Positions 13,730 to 25,774 of a stretch of 64,000 nt of DNA are shown piece after piece. Location of the stretch: contig NC_061771.1 of assembly GCF_022458985.1 (NCBI RefSeq), positions 29,686,322 through 29,750,321 on the forward strand. The letters are read 5' to 3'. Numbering within the stretch: the stretch's first letter is position 1; each line of letters begins with the position of its first letter. The position numbers and the translations under genes were made by a program. The notes beneath the pieces were generated by a model. That model was given only the letters and a program-made list of their open reading frames with translations. It did no database searches and was not told where the DNA came from. This DNA comes from Mugil cephalus. Its lineage: Eukaryota; Chordata; Actinopteri; Mugiliformes; Mugilidae.

Positions 13730-14224
13730 ACACACTACTTCAACAAAGAGCTCACATTTCTGTCTGTGTCAAATTGTGTCTAATAACGTGTGCTTTCGAA
13801 TAAAAGTAGTTCTTATCATCTTGTGTTTCCACTGCAAACGTGCGTAATAACAGATGTATGTGTAAATATTAGACAATCTTGATCGGGAATTAGTCTACTT
13901 TTTCACTGTAGTTTCGTTAGACGTAAACGCTCATAAAAACCACAAGAAAGATCTTATAAAATGACATTAATTTAATGTAAAACAAAAGTATTTAAAAAAA
14001 AAAAAAAAACGACAACAAAGAACATCCAGGGAGCTTTGCAAAGGCCTCTTTTATTGTTACAATCATATTTATCCATCTTATCAATTACTGACTGTGGCAT
14101 TATCCATATTCAGTATCAGCAGAATTAATAAAACCTAACTATATGTATTACATCATGAATAGCAGTGGCAGTGGTTTCAGGAGTGTGAAAATAACAATGT
14201 CTTGTCCAACCAATAACATGTAAA
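13730..14224. other. Spacer between H2A and tRNA-Asp
   Basis: The first 45 bases mirror the H2A copy 1 flank. A poly(A) run lies at 13993-14009. Nothing else is recognised. Confidence 0.45.
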
Positions 14225-14296
14225 CTCCCCGTCGGGGAATTGAACCCCGGTCTTCCGCGTGACAGGCGGAGATACTGTCCACTATACTAACGAGGA
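14225..14296 (-). tRNA. tRNA-Asp (GTC)
   Basis: Second complete tRNA-Asp, on the minus strand, with the same acceptor, D and anticodon arms as the gene at 2699-2770. It differs in the T loop (TTCAATT instead of TTCGATT), which also alters the B box slightly. Flanking sequences are not shared, apart from a few bases upstream. Its place outside the second H2A mirrors the first tRNA. Confidence 0.94.
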
Positions 14297-14429
14297 AGTG
14301 ATGCCAATATCACCACAAGTTAAGGATGGGTGCGCAGTGATGAAATTATACACGATAATGTGTACATGCGGTACCTATTTGCTCACCCAGCCAAATAACT
14401 GAACAGTTTTCTCAATAACAGTACGCAGA

Positions 14430-14570
14430 GAGCTTCATGGAACGGGTGGAGCGAAAACTTGCCTTCTAAATCCAACATCAGTGTCTGATCTCACAAAAGT
14501 GCTTCTGGAAGAATGGTCAAAAATTCCCGTAAACACACTCCTAAGCCTTGTGAAAAGCCACACTGGACAC
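14430..14570 (+). mobile_element. Tc1/mariner transposase fragment
   Basis: A short stretch reads SVSDLTKVLLEEWSKIP then VNTLLSLVKS across frames, matching the style of the C-terminal end of fish Tc1 transposases (LxxEWxKIPxxxLxxLVxS). No terminal repeat is identified. The following sequence to about 14750 stays open but is not recognised. Confidence 0.4.
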
Positions 14571-15769
14571 TTCCCCTCACCCTGGAAGATCGCGCTTGTC
14601 ACTACGATCAAACTGACTTTCCAAACAACATGACCTGGACCAAAAGCATCAACAGCCTGGAACATGCAAACAACAGACTCAACCTTAAAGCCCTCTGTGG
14701 CAAACATGGTGCATCACCCTCAACAGTGATCAAAGTCCTTCTATCATAAAACCCAAAAACCACAAAACCACAACAACAATCCAGAACAAAGCATCAAACT
14801 GGCAGAGACTGTTTTTGACCCGATTCTAAATTTTTGAACCTGAAAGGCCTCAGTGACACGAGGAAGGAAAACGGTCTGCGTTTAACAGGGACAAGGCAGC
14901 CAGAGCCACCCTGCAACCCCTCATTCAAAGGCCAGTCAGCCAATAATGACGACGGAAGCAGCAGGGTAGCATAGCAGTGGCGCTGATCATAAAAATAGAA
15001 GGATCATGAAAAAACTGAAAAGATGATCAACGAGCCCCAGAGTTTAATTAAACAATAATCCACAATTATGTCCCTGCGGACCTCTGCGGGACCACCTCCC
15101 AATTTCAATGAAGTTTTTAAATTTGTGCTGAAAAGTTTAGATCACCTTCTCATTCAGTGTAAGAGAGGGTCACGACACCATAGGGGGTTTTACCAGGCAC
15201 ACAACCTGGTGAATAATACACAAAAATTTAAATATTCCAACAAAAAAATAAAAGGGATTTTATTAGGGGGGTTAGTAGAGCCTTGACATGCAATTATTTA
15301 GTAGCAACATTGATTTGATGGTTTTATTTTTTGTATGCCCGATTAAAAAATAAAATCAACTCCCATTAATACCCCTTGAAAATCCACAGAAACAACTACT
15401 CAAGCTGCACTTTGCTTTTTTCACCTTCAGAAAATCTCCTGTCTTTCAAGCAACAGATAAAGATATATTTGGAAAAACCCTAAATTACACACATGAAAGC
15501 AAAAACACAGACACACACAGACACCAAAGGTCAATGCAGAGATCTTTGATGAACCCACTTGTCGCCATGACCTAACAATGTCCTATTTTTTTTTGTCATA
15601 ACAAAGTATGGGAGCTGCAAATCACAGTAAGACCCCAGTTACATTAGTTCAGTGCTTTCCACACATGCAGCAGGTATTGGTAGCCTTCTTCCTTTGACCA
15701 GTGTAGTGCAAGCCTGATACGGGCTCTGTCTACCCTTCCTGGGGCCCTCAGACTACTGCCACCCTGGGG
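14571..15769. other. Intergenic, nothing recognised
   Basis: AT-rich sequence with an open frame to 14749 of unknown nature. No gene, RNA or element end was identified. Weak AC-rich simple sequence lies near 15510. Confidence 0.4.
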
Positions 15770-15859
15770 GCAATGGGCTCTCACTACAACCATGGAGACC
15801 AAACCCACCTGGAGACTAGAAGACACATTTTAACCAACGGGCCGTGAAGAGACTTCTGT

Positions 15860-17555
15860 CTATTTCACTTTAATCAACTCAGCAGTGTCCCCAAAAATTT
15901 AAAGGTAACCAGAGTCCAGCATAGAGAGGCTGGGTGAATGTGGCCCTGGACTCTGTGGAGGAGAGTCATGGTTTCAGAGACGCTGTAGAAAGACAGAAGA
16001 CCTGCTCTCTGATCCAGGTACACTCCTATTCTGGAGGAACCAGGACCTGAGACGGGAGTTTGGACTTTGTTGTGGTAAAAACTATAACTGTTTCTGTAAC
16101 GACGTAATGACCAAGATTTGTCATTTAGTCCAAATCCACATTCATCTGACCTCCCTGCTCTGCTGATATTCTTGTATGCGACTGCTACACCAACTATTTC
16201 TCCTCCTCTCCACTCCACCTCCCAGTAACAACATCCAGTCAGACTTTCTCTACTCAGGATCTGACAACAATAACCAGTGAATCTGTCTGGATGATCAGAA
16301 TAAGACTGATGTTGATTCATTCTTGTCACTTTTCTGTTCTCCTCAGATAATAACAGACATTTGTTTGCTGTGTTTGGATCTAGTGTGATTTCACATGAAT
16401 ATTTCCAGAATTTATCTCTGGTCTTTGGCTCTGGTTGTGGCAGTAAAACATCCACTTCAGTCACTGTCACTGAGATGTTTGTCCATGTCTCTCTCAGAAT
16501 GTTCCCCGTAGTTTCTCTCTGGTCTCTGGCACAGCTGCTTTCACGCCATCAAAAATTTCCTCAGAGGACGAATCTTGATGCTGGATGAGTGTGTAGACTC
16601 ACTGGGTGGTGGCAGTGAGGGGGTATTTGTGTAGAAACTGGTTGTGATCCTCTGTGTTTAAGAGCTGCTTCAGCACGGGGCCTTTCCTCTCCAGCTCAGT
16701 GATCTGCTGCTCCCAGCTTCTCCTCAACATCTCTGACTTGACTCTCTTCAGTTTCCTGCTGGGATCCCGACCAGCTGCTCCACATCAGAGCTTCTTTTCT
16801 GGAGGAGACGGATCATCCCCAGTGAAGATCTCCCGACTGTCCTCCACTGTTTTTTTCAGCAGAGTGAGCCATGGCCTTCACTCCTTTTCTAAGCAGCTCC
16901 ACGTCTTTGCGTCTCTCCTGGATCGTCTGCTGGATGTTTTCTAGCATCACCTCCACCTCCTTCTGCTTCTTCAGTCCTTTCTGCTGCAGCTGAGACTGTG
17001 TCGTGGCCTTTTTGTTCATCCACAGAGCAGAGATAACAATAATCTGCTGATCAGTACGACAGAACACTTCATCACCTCACATGACGAGAGCAGATGTCTC
17101 CCTGGGGTTCTTGGAGGGCTCCAACCAGCTTGTGTTTCTTTAATGGAGCTGCATCAAAGTAGGTTTGGAGGGGTTTCTCACAGTAAGAGGCCGGACAGTT
17201 TAGACAAATTTTTGAAAGGGCTTTTTTAGTTCTTTTATGCAGAAATCACAGGCCACCAATTTCAGGTCCAGCATAGCATGATCAGCTGGAGCACTTGGAG
17301 TCCAGCTTCTCCAGCTGCTTTCCACAACTCTGCTAACATGGTGTTTTTCCCCAGGACAGCCTCGTATGAAAGTCTTTCCTGCACTTGAGGGCAGCTGTAG
17401 ATCCCTTTTGGTCCCCTTTTCATCCCAGTGGCTTTTAAACAGTTTCATGCAGTAGCTGTGACCACAGGAAGTAGTCACAGGATCCTTCAGTGGATCCAGA
17501 CAGATGGAACAAGAGAAGATTTCTCTGTCCAGCTGAACTCCTTTCCTGCTTTCCC
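15860..17555 (-). CDS. TRIM E3 ubiquitin ligase-like (copy 1), broken frame
   Basis: A fish-type tripartite-motif gene without obvious introns. On the minus strand, in order: RING finger (FSCSICLDPLKDPVTTSCGH then SYCMK, about 17400-17540, C3HC4), B-box region (VACDFCIKELK and a second box with CRTDQQ, about 17050-17290), coiled coil (KKQKEVEVMLENIQQTIQER, about 16810-17000) and PRY-SPRY (LDPNTANKCLLLSEENRKVT, YWEVEWRGG, GVYLDQRAGLLSFYSVSETM, 15900-16470). The stop at 15860 follows GDTAELIKVK. The length is near a 550-residue TRIM16/TRIM25-like family member. Expected function is ubiquitin transfer, often in antiviral or immune signalling. The PRY-SPRY frame is open for about 198 codons; the rest is cut by indels, and the start codon seen in copy 2 is altered here. 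Confidence 0.85.
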
Positions 17556-18330
17556 TTTCACCTCTCAGTGTCAACGACTGTGTGAAATTTTCTTTTGCTA
17601 GAAGTGAAACTAGTCTGAGCTCTGATCTGAAACAACATGGATTTGTACAGTGAATGGAGGCCCCGTCAGCTCTCACACTTCACCACAATGCGCTTACAAC
17701 CCATCTTCAAGTAGAGATCTAAAGGGAAAGGGGAACAGGAGACCCTAGGAAAATATGAGTGGCTGCTCCAGGAAGAGGGAGATTATCAACTCTGACTTGT
17801 TCCAGGAAGAGGAGCAGACGACCAAACAATTTCCCAAAAAAATGGCATAGACGCCATAGATATGTTACATTACAACAGTGATTCTATCGGATGACTTTTT
17901 AATGCTGAATTAATTTTATTCAAATGAATACAAACGGTCAGAGCCTACTTACTTGTTTGTAGCTGCATGGAGGAACTGCTTCACTCCACAGCAGGAAAAG
18001 AAAAAATGGTTGCAGTTGCATCATAAAACTAAACACGTGACAGAGAAGGAGGGGCTGTGTTTATTTCCTGGTCGGCATTAGTGAAGGGAAGTCTTCTATT
18101 TTATCCTAATTTATCAATTATGAATGGTTTGTGTGTTTAAAAGTAATTTTATCATTTACTGTTTCATAAAAGTCTCATTTTTTATATATTTGAATTCATT
18201 ACTATTGTTTAACATTTCAATCAAAGCTTCAAATGAACAACTGAGCCACAGTAAACAAAACAACAAATCAAGTCTGAACATCATGACACTTTAGTAAAAG
18301 TCTAAATAAAAGGGGACTTTAAGAATCCAC
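17556..18330. other. TRIM copy 1 upstream region
   Basis: Shared with 27376-28235 upstream of TRIM copy 2, so the duplication includes 5' UTR and promoter. A CACGTG E-box (in AAACACGTGAC, near 18033) is kept in both copies. No other gene. Confidence 0.55.
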
Positions 18331-18587
18331 CTGTATGAGGCTGCACGAAAATTATAGGTGGGCCTTTTTCTTTTTTTTTGTAAAACTGGGGGACTGCAAT
18401 TGCTGCTGATTTATTGCTTTAAAGGAATAATTGTGGAATTATCAAAACAAAGTTTTTGCAGTTTTTGTTTTTCTTCTAAAGACAGTTTATTGTATTTTTA
18501 TTTGTGGAAAATAAAGTAGTGTAACCAGTCTGTTTTAAAGACTTGTTTTCACAGCGTAAATCCGTCAAATGCAATAAATTTTTAACC

Positions 18588-19579
18588 TGGGGGCCCGTTT
18601 CAGAAAGAGGGTTCAACAAAATCTGAGCTGAAACGAGTATCGAGTATTATACTAGTAATACGAGTCAATCCCTGTGCTCGGATTGAATGAAAATCCTCTT
18701 GGGTTTTCTGACTGTGTCTGCGTTTTTGTGATGGGCGCCGCGCCGCGCCCCTCCCCTACACAACTACACGTGTGTTGCTGTGTCTGCTCTGGTCACCTCT
18801 GACACACAACAGCTCTCTGTCTCTCAGGTTTGCGGTCCCTTTTTCCCTCAACGTTTAGAATTTCTTCAGTTACAAAGGGTTTTTTTTTACTCAGGTTTGT
18901 ACTTATCAACCAGCGGAGTTCTGGTAAACGTGGGTTCGTTCGGACGTGGTGCAGATTAATGGGACTAGTTGCCTCTCTGCCTGTCAGATTTTTTTCTTTT
19001 TCCTTTTTTAACCGTCGGCCCGCTCTAACTAATTTTTTTTTTCTTTTTCTTTGACTTCATGCAGAGTGTCTGACACTGTCTTGATATATTTCATTAAAAG
19101 ATAAAGGTAGCAGTGGTATAAATATTAAGAAATTAAGCTACACACTCACACTGATCGGTATGATGAAAGAATGTACCTAAGAAGAAGGTGGCATCTTCTT
19201 GGGAGGGACTTACATTTGAGAGATAAGTTGCCTCGCTTCTCTCTTTGTTTTATGGCAGTGGCGGGTTTTCCTTTCTCATTAATTTGATCTTTTACCTCTA
19301 TAATAAGTATTCCCCGCTCCGACGAGGAGACGAACCTGCTCGCGGTGCCATGGTGAATCAGTGAATCTGTGATCGATCGCGGGTCTACTTGAGGGGCCGT
19401 GTGAGCGCTCTGATCCAAGATTGGTTAAACCTGGCTTAAAGAATCCGTCTCCGCTCATCCTGGCTTTGGGGTTTGTGCAAACGAATAAGTCTGGACGCTC
19501 TTGTTTCGGACTCGATAGCCTAGGCTTAGTCACTAATCCTGGATAAACTGAATCCCACTTTGTCAACGGGGCCCCCGGT
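18588..19579. mobile_element. Harbinger-like DNA transposon remnant
   Basis: The left end GGGGGCCCGTTTCAGAAAG and the inverted right end GGGGGCCCCGTTGACAAAG form terminal inverted repeats that continue as GGGTTCA/GGGATTCA. These ends resemble fish PIF/Harbinger elements. Inside, on the minus strand near 19215-19330, a frame reads GILIIEVKDQINEKG then KPATAIKQREKRG, like the Myb/SANT-type DNA-binding protein that Harbinger elements carry as their second gene. No DDE nuclease is seen, so the copy is non-autonomous. A target duplication is not clear. Confidence 0.5.
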
Positions 19580-19939
19580 GTGGATAACAAAAAATAAAAA
19601 ATCACACTGATAAAAATAAATTTAAATGTAAAAAATAAATATATATGAGTATGCATGAGTAGAAAACTTTCAATTACATTTTACTTGATAATTGCAACAG
19701 CATGTGTTGTATTCATTGTTGCAAAAATTGTTCTGCAAATAGTTCTTTGCTATCGTTTTCAAAACCACAATTGCGATCAACCCATATCAATTGCATGCTT
19801 AAAATAACAAAACCGGTTAAAGCCCCGCCCAAAAAAAACCAGATCCACTTCCGGGTTAAACCCCGCCCAATCCGAGTACAGATCAGATAAATTCGTATGG
19901 TTAACAGATACAGATAATACTGTAGTCGCCATCCCTAGT

Positions 19940-20640
19940 GTCATCTATAGCTGTAATAATAAAAAAGTTACCTGTGTTTGTGTTTGTGTGTGTTTTGTGT
20001 GGTAGAGGAGTGTGTGCTTGTGTGTGTTTGTTGTAAAAATAAATGTATGGGAGACAGGGTCAGCATATTAACAGCAGAGATATCAGAGGAGCCCCTGATT
20101 AATGAATTGTGAAGAGACAGACAGAAACATGGTGAAAACGGGTGATTTTCTCTGCTCTGGTCTCAAGTTTGGGCTCACTGTGACAAAATGGTAGCTCTTA
20201 TCAGAAAAACACACAGACCGTGGGCGTCATAAGATCTTCCTGGAGACTTTGATATGTTATTTGTCTTTCTACACTGAACATTTTGGAGACACATGCAAGT
20301 TTTAAACAGGCTTCTGCTTATGTCAGAGAGAGAAAGTGACCGCACTCAGGGCTCACAATTTAAATTCTGTACGTCTCACTGCTTTTATGAGCACATTGTG
20401 AGACACACAACAAGTTTGTCTACAACTGTAGAACAACCGTGTTACGGTGTAAACTGTGGCCAGAGGACCATGGAAAGAGAAAAATGTCAACAATTTCAGA
20501 CAACTTCTTTCCACTTTGGCTGATGATGTCATGATTGATCAAAAAATATATACCTAATCAAAATGTGGATTAATACACCAATACACAAGTGTTTTACAGT
20601 AAATGAAGTCTCTATGTGAAAGTAACGCCTGAGCAGTAGA
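19940..20640 (-). repeat. Dispersed repeat, third copy (inverted)
   Basis: Matches 41720-42480 and 60500-61300 in reverse orientation over about 0.7 kb. Shared blocks include TGGGCTCACTGTGACAAAAT, the CCCTGATTAATGAATT segment, GTAGACAAACTTGTTGTG (reverse) and the AGTGAGACGTACAGAATTTA segment (reverse). It is more diverged from them than they are from each other. No protein frame or terminal repeat is recognised. It may be an interspersed element or an old duplicated fragment. Confidence 0.65.
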
Positions 20641-20654
20641 CGTTTGAAAATCTT

Positions 20655-21190
20655 TCAGGGGATTTGGACAGTGTCAAAGGGCCTGTCCCAGGGTTGGGGA
20701 CTTTCTTTTTTTCTCACTGCTTCCCTATACTGCTGAAGTGATGGCCAGACTGCAACATCCCTCTCTACCACAGGCAGGTTCTCAATCCACCGATGACCAC
20801 AAAACGGTGAGGGCAAGATGGTGGATTTTGTGACGGCGCTGTAGTCTTTTGTGCGCTGTGGTCTTCTCTCCTTGCTGGTACGTTGTGGAACAGTGTGTGC
20901 ACGGCTCTCACAAGTTTGTCCAGCGCCACATGGTGAAGCCACTTTTTTAAAGAACTATGCGACGTGTGCAGTCCACAGCTACGCACAGAAACAAGCTGAG
21001 CACCTCCATACAGTTCTGCATCCTCTTGTTTTGGGAAAAAATTTTAAACTGTTTTTAAGTTCATTGGGCCCATCCATTGAGACGGACACTAGGCTCCTGA
21101 GGTTAAGTTGGTCCACACACTCCTGAGATGAAAATAAATCTTTGCAGTTTTTATAGTTCAACTTACTGTCCTGAGTTTTTATTCTGTTAC
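20655..21190 (-). pseudogene. hAT-type transposase fragment
   Basis: On the minus strand, pieces read LVSVSMDGPN, then SCGLHTSHSSLKKW, LVRAVHTLFHNVPARRED and FCGHRWIENLPVVERDVAVW. The order SMDGPN - CGLHTxH - PARRED - HRWxENxPVxERA is that of a hAT-related transposase family I remember from many fish and invertebrate genomes. Frame breaks separate the pieces, and both the N-terminal zinc finger and the C-terminal dimerisation domain are missing. A plain DNA-transposon relic. Confidence 0.6.
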
Positions 21191-21650
21191 TTCTGGTATC
21201 AAATCTAGTACTGTGCTGCTGATAAGAAGAAGACTCATGCAACGCTCGCTACTAAAACACTTAACTTACATTGACATGTTTCAGTACGTCCTGACTGTCA
21301 CATGTCCCATAAAAATGGGACCCCAGGTACCTTGACTGGACCCCGCTCGCCTTCCCAAAAACGTACGTGCAGGTCCAACTGCTTGGGCTTGTTCCTTTGA
21401 CTCAGACTTGGTCGAACGTCAGCACGAACGGGGCCCCTTTAAATTTGGAGATGAGGTCTCTCTTGGTGAAATGGCCGATCCAAATCGCTTCACTTCAACG
21501 CCGTCCGTCCGTCTTTTCCGCACTTTTTTCTCCATGTCAGAATCCGGGAACATGGTCTAGAAAAGCTCATCAAGTTCTCATTGCCAGTATAATACTGGTG
21601 CTTAACCACCGTGTGAAGAGTCCAGAGCACCTCCTCTTTTTGTGTGGGCG
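21191..21650. other. Intergenic, unidentified
   Basis: A plus-strand open frame of 113 codons (21367-21708) runs into the A/B duplication. No recognisable motif, so no gene is called. Confidence 0.35.
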
Positions 21651-24412
21651 TAGACCCAAACGCTGTCCACAGGGGTCAACTGGAGTTGTAGCAGACTGGT
21701 CGCGCTGACCTCGATGCTCCAGATCCTGATTGTGGAATAATACTGGCTGATTGAAAGCGTCTTTCTGCTGGCATTTTATGGGATCTTTTATGTTTTTCTG
21801 ATTAGCCGTGGATCCAGCGCCTTGAAAGCCCAATGTCCAAGATTCAAACTTTTTTTTTTGCACAAGTTGCAGTGTGCTTCATAAATACACTGTGTTCGAA
21901 ATTATTTTGGCAAATGATATTTGTCTCAAAATTTTCCTAAATAGTCAATGCAAATACAGTCGGCATAATTTCACGTCATCAACCGTTAGTTTAATGAATT
22001 CTAATGTTACTGAACAAACCTCCCAATGACAACAGTATTTTTTAAACATGAAAAACTTAAAATGCACTGTTCCAAATTATCACGCAAGCAGAGTTTTAAA
22101 CACATTTTTACAGGTTGTTAAGAACTGAAAATGCTCATCTTTGAATCTGCACATTAGGGTCATATTTACTGAAAGCAAAAGCTATTTCAATGAAAAACAT
22201 CTCAACATGTGGAGTTACATTTTAACATAGGACCCCTTATTTTTTAGCAGCTTCACATTCTTGCATCCGTTGACCCTTGTGATTTTTTTTGGGGGGTTTC
22301 TGGGTTGAATGTCTTTGCAGGATGTCAGAATAGCCTCCCAGAGCTGCTGTTTGGATGTGAACTGCCTCCCACTCTCATAGATGTTTTGCTTGAGGATGCC
22401 CAAAGGTTCTCAATAGGGTTGAGGTCAGGGGAGGACGGGCCCCCGCCATGATTTCTCTGCTTTTATGCCCATAGCAGCCGATGATGCAGCGTGAGATGTG
22501 CGTTGTCATGCATGAAGGTGATTTTGTTACGGAAAGTACGGTTCTTGTTTTTGTAGCATGAAAGAAAGTGGGCAGTCAGAAACTCCACAGACTTTACAGA
22601 CGTCATTTCACACCTTCAGGGACCCCCAAAGAGTCCGACCAGCTCTCTCCCCATGATTTTGGGCCCAAAACATGACTCCACCACCTCCTTGCTGACGTCG
22701 CAGCCTTGTTGGGACGTGGTGGCCGTCCACCAACCATCCACTACTCCATCCATCTGGTTCCATCCAGGGTTGCCCCGGCACTCGTCAGTGAACAAGACTG
22801 TTTGAAAATGAGTCTTTTTGTATTTCTGGGCCCACTGCAGCCGTTTCTGCTTGTGAGCATTGTTTAGGGGCGGCCGGATAGAAGGTTTACGCATAACTGC
22901 AAGCCTCTGGAGGATCCTCCACCTTGATGTTGGTGGGACTCCAGAGGCAAACCAGCAGCTTCAAATATCTGTTTGCTACTTTGTAACGGCATTTTAGCAC
23001 TGCTCTCTTGATCCCATGCAAACTGTCTGGCAGAAACCTTCCTCATCGTGCCCTTTTTCTGCACGAGCCCGTGTGTGCTCTGAATCAAACCACAAATCTC
23101 TTAACAGTACGATGATCACACTTAAGTTTTTTCCCGAAAGATCTAAGGTTTTCATACCTTGTCCAAGGGACTGAACTTTTTTCCTGCTTTTCCCGGGAGC
23201 AGAGAGATCCTTCTTCTTTCCTATATTGCTTGGAAAGGTCATCTGCTTAATAATTGAACACGCCCTTCTTAAGTAGTTTTTACTTAAATGGACTCATCCA
23301 GCAAACTAATTATCACAGGTGTCTGAGATTGATCTCAGTGATCCAAAGAGCCATGCGACACAATACCATCCATGAGTTTGATTGAAAAACAAAACATGTA
23401 ATCGTTATGACACTTAAATAACAATTTGCATAATAATTTGGAAAAACAGTGTTTTTCCATCCACCGGCTTTAAACGTGCTTTAAATTCTTCCTTCGGAGC
23501 CATAAATCATTGAATTTACATTTTAGTGTTAACATACAAATCAGATTAATGCTAGTAGATGGACGCTAGCATACGGATGTTAACAGATGAATGCTAACAG
23601 ATGAACGTTAACCTACGGATGCTAACATGGATGCTAAGAGGCAGATGCTAACCCGGATGCTGACATGCCAACATACAAATCAGATGAATGCTAACATACA
23701 GATGCTACAACAGATGCTAACATACAAATCAGATGAATGCTAACAGACTAATTCTAACGGAAGAATGCTAACACACTGATGCTATCATATGAATGCTAAT
23801 ACAAGTATGCTGACATACGGATGCTAACAGGCAGATGCTAACAGAGTATCGAATATAAATCAGTTAAATGCTAACGTGCATGGTAACAGATGCATGCTTA
23901 CACGGATGCTAACATACAAATTAGATGAATGCTAACAGACAACTGCTAACACCGGTTGCTAACCAACAAGAATGCTATCAATGCTAACAGATGAATTAAT
24001 GAACATACAAATCATTGAATGCTAAAACGTATACTAACAGGCGGATTCCAACCCAGGTGCTAACAGATGAATGCTGATACGGATGCTAACAGATAATGCC
24101 CAAAAAGGGCCAATGCTAACATGGATCCATGCTAATACGGATGCTTTTCACAAATCAAAAGCTAAATACGGACGCTAACACGGACGCTAATACACGAATG
24201 CTACCAAATGAAGGCTAACAGTGCAATGCTGAAAGACGAATACTAACACAGACTGTTCACAGTTGAATGCTAACACGGATGCTAACAGGCGGATTCCAAT
24301 CCAGATGCTAACAGGCGGATGCTAACACGGATCTATGTTAATATGGAAGCTAACACGGACACTAATACACGAATGCTATCAGATTAAAGCTAACAGTCGA
24401 TTGCTAACATCA
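21651..24412. repeat. Duplicated unit A (Tc1 plus minisatellite)
   Basis: Homologous in the same orientation to 33015-35213. Order: about 235 bp of unique-looking sequence starting GTAGACCCAAACGCTGTCC, the Tc1 element, 85 bp of linker, then a minisatellite. The left breakpoint is sharp. The right end of the second copy is lost in the N gap. Frame and base noise is higher in this copy. Confidence 0.75.
21888..23451 (-). mobile_element. Tc1/mariner element, copy A
   Basis: Ends carry CACTGTGTTC followed by AAATTATTTTG and its inverted partner (AATAATTTGG then AACAGTG). TA precedes the left end. The transposase on the minus strand runs from 23242 (MTFPSNIGKKKDLS) to a stop at 22215 (LLKNKGSYVKM), about 1.03 kb, with numerous frame changes. 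Motifs LFTDEC, MHDNAPSHAA and DLNPIEN mark the DDE domain. It retains a segment (ESGRQFTSKQQLWEAI) that copy B has lost. Confidence 0.8.
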
Positions 24413-24415
24413 TCC
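23540..24415. repeat. ATGCTAAC minisatellite, copy A
   Basis: About 870 bp of imperfect tandem modules, each 11-18 nt, centred on ATGCTAAC and joined by variable linkers such as ACAGATGA, ACGG or AGGCGG. The same array type occurs at 34860-35205, right beside the second Tc1 copy. Confidence 0.8.
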
Positions 24416-25684
24416 ATGTGTCTTCTCCCTCAATCAATGCACACCTGTGGCATTTAACTCCACCCCCCCTCACCTGTGACCTCTGACCTCTTATTTCCTG
24501 TGCAGGTAAAAAATGTTATCGCCATCTAGGGGCCACCACTACAAATACCATTCAACAAAATATGAAAACATAAATACTTTGTCACTTATTAACATAAAAT
24601 AAAAACTGAATGTGAGATTAAATGGCTCCTACATTTGGGGTTTACAACAAAAACATATTACCTGTAAAATTATTACCGGTTTATTCTGAACAATGTTTTC
24701 CCAAAATTGTTTTTAACGCAAATATAATATTACCACAATTTAAAAGGACTAGAAATGTAACGTTAAACTTTGAACACTACAAGGGGCCCGTGTCAGACTC
24801 TTCTGCTGGATTGTCTCATCAAAGCTTCATCTTCCTCCATGAAACAGGGCTCGGAGAACACAGACAGACAGAGATGGCAGAAAGTGAACAAAAACACAAG
24901 GCTGTCAACTTAAGGGACCCATTGATTCGAAAAGAAAAAGGAAAAAAAAAGCAATAAAAAAGAACCAAATGCAAAATGCTGAGATCCTGGAATAAAGACA
25001 GGAGACGGTCATTTGTTCATGTGTGACAAACAGCAGCTTATTCAAACAAGTGAAGCTTCAGTTTGTTCTCCCCTTAAAATCATAAAGTCTGATCAATGAC
25101 TCTTGTTCAGTGATTTCATGCACAGATTCACTTCATCCACACAATCATTAGTTGGACCAGAATATCAGCTATGTACAATCAGATAATGACTGATGTCCTG
25201 ATTGATGATGATCATGATCACTACAGTTGACATGAGCTCGTCCTTTATCCATTTTAAAAAACAACAACAACAACAACAACAACAACATGTGGTCTCCAAA
25301 ACCCCTCATGGAAATGTAATTGTAGATTTCTTTCTTTCCAAAGTCAGAACTAATCTCTGTGATAAAGGAAGGTCTGCTGGTTTCTCTGTTGAGGCCCATG
25401 CAGCGGAAGAGGAACAACAACATACAAACACGTCAACAAAAAATGTTGATGAGACGTTCAGGAGCACAGACAAGTTTCAGATTCTCATGTGGACAAATGT
25501 CAGTTTATGTGAATCAAAGTTCCCTGGTGAGCAGTGAGAGCCTCCGTGGCTATACAGACACAGGAAGGAGCGCCACCCAAACAAAGTCCAACATCAAGCA
25601 AACAACAAAACCCGGGGACCACAAAGTAAACCGCCCACAAAGTGTGACTGACAGCTGATCTCTGACGTGAAGACATGACACAAC
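24416..25684. other. Intergenic with (CAA)n
   Basis: Contains a CAA trinucleotide run (25260-25287) and a GA-rich stretch near 24940. Otherwise nothing is recognised. The right end is probably TRIM copy 2 3' UTR. Confidence 0.4.
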
Positions 25685-25774
25685 AATGAGCTCTCAGCTA
25701 CAACCATGGAGACCAAAACCCCCTGGAGACTAGAAGACACAGTTTAAACCAACTGTCCCTGAAGAGACTTCTGT

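Noticed and set aside
14435-14707. Minus-strand 90-codon frame
   Set aside because: It overlaps a plus-strand Tc1 transposase fragment that explains the sequence better.
23540-24415. Array of repeated ATGCTAAC modules as a possible CRISPR array
   Set aside because: Units are 11-18 nt, contiguous and variable, without fixed-length repeats separated by unique spacers, and the genome is a vertebrate one.
25202-25537. Frame with a polyglutamine-like run
   Set aside because: The run comes from a CAA microsatellite and there is no other coding signal.
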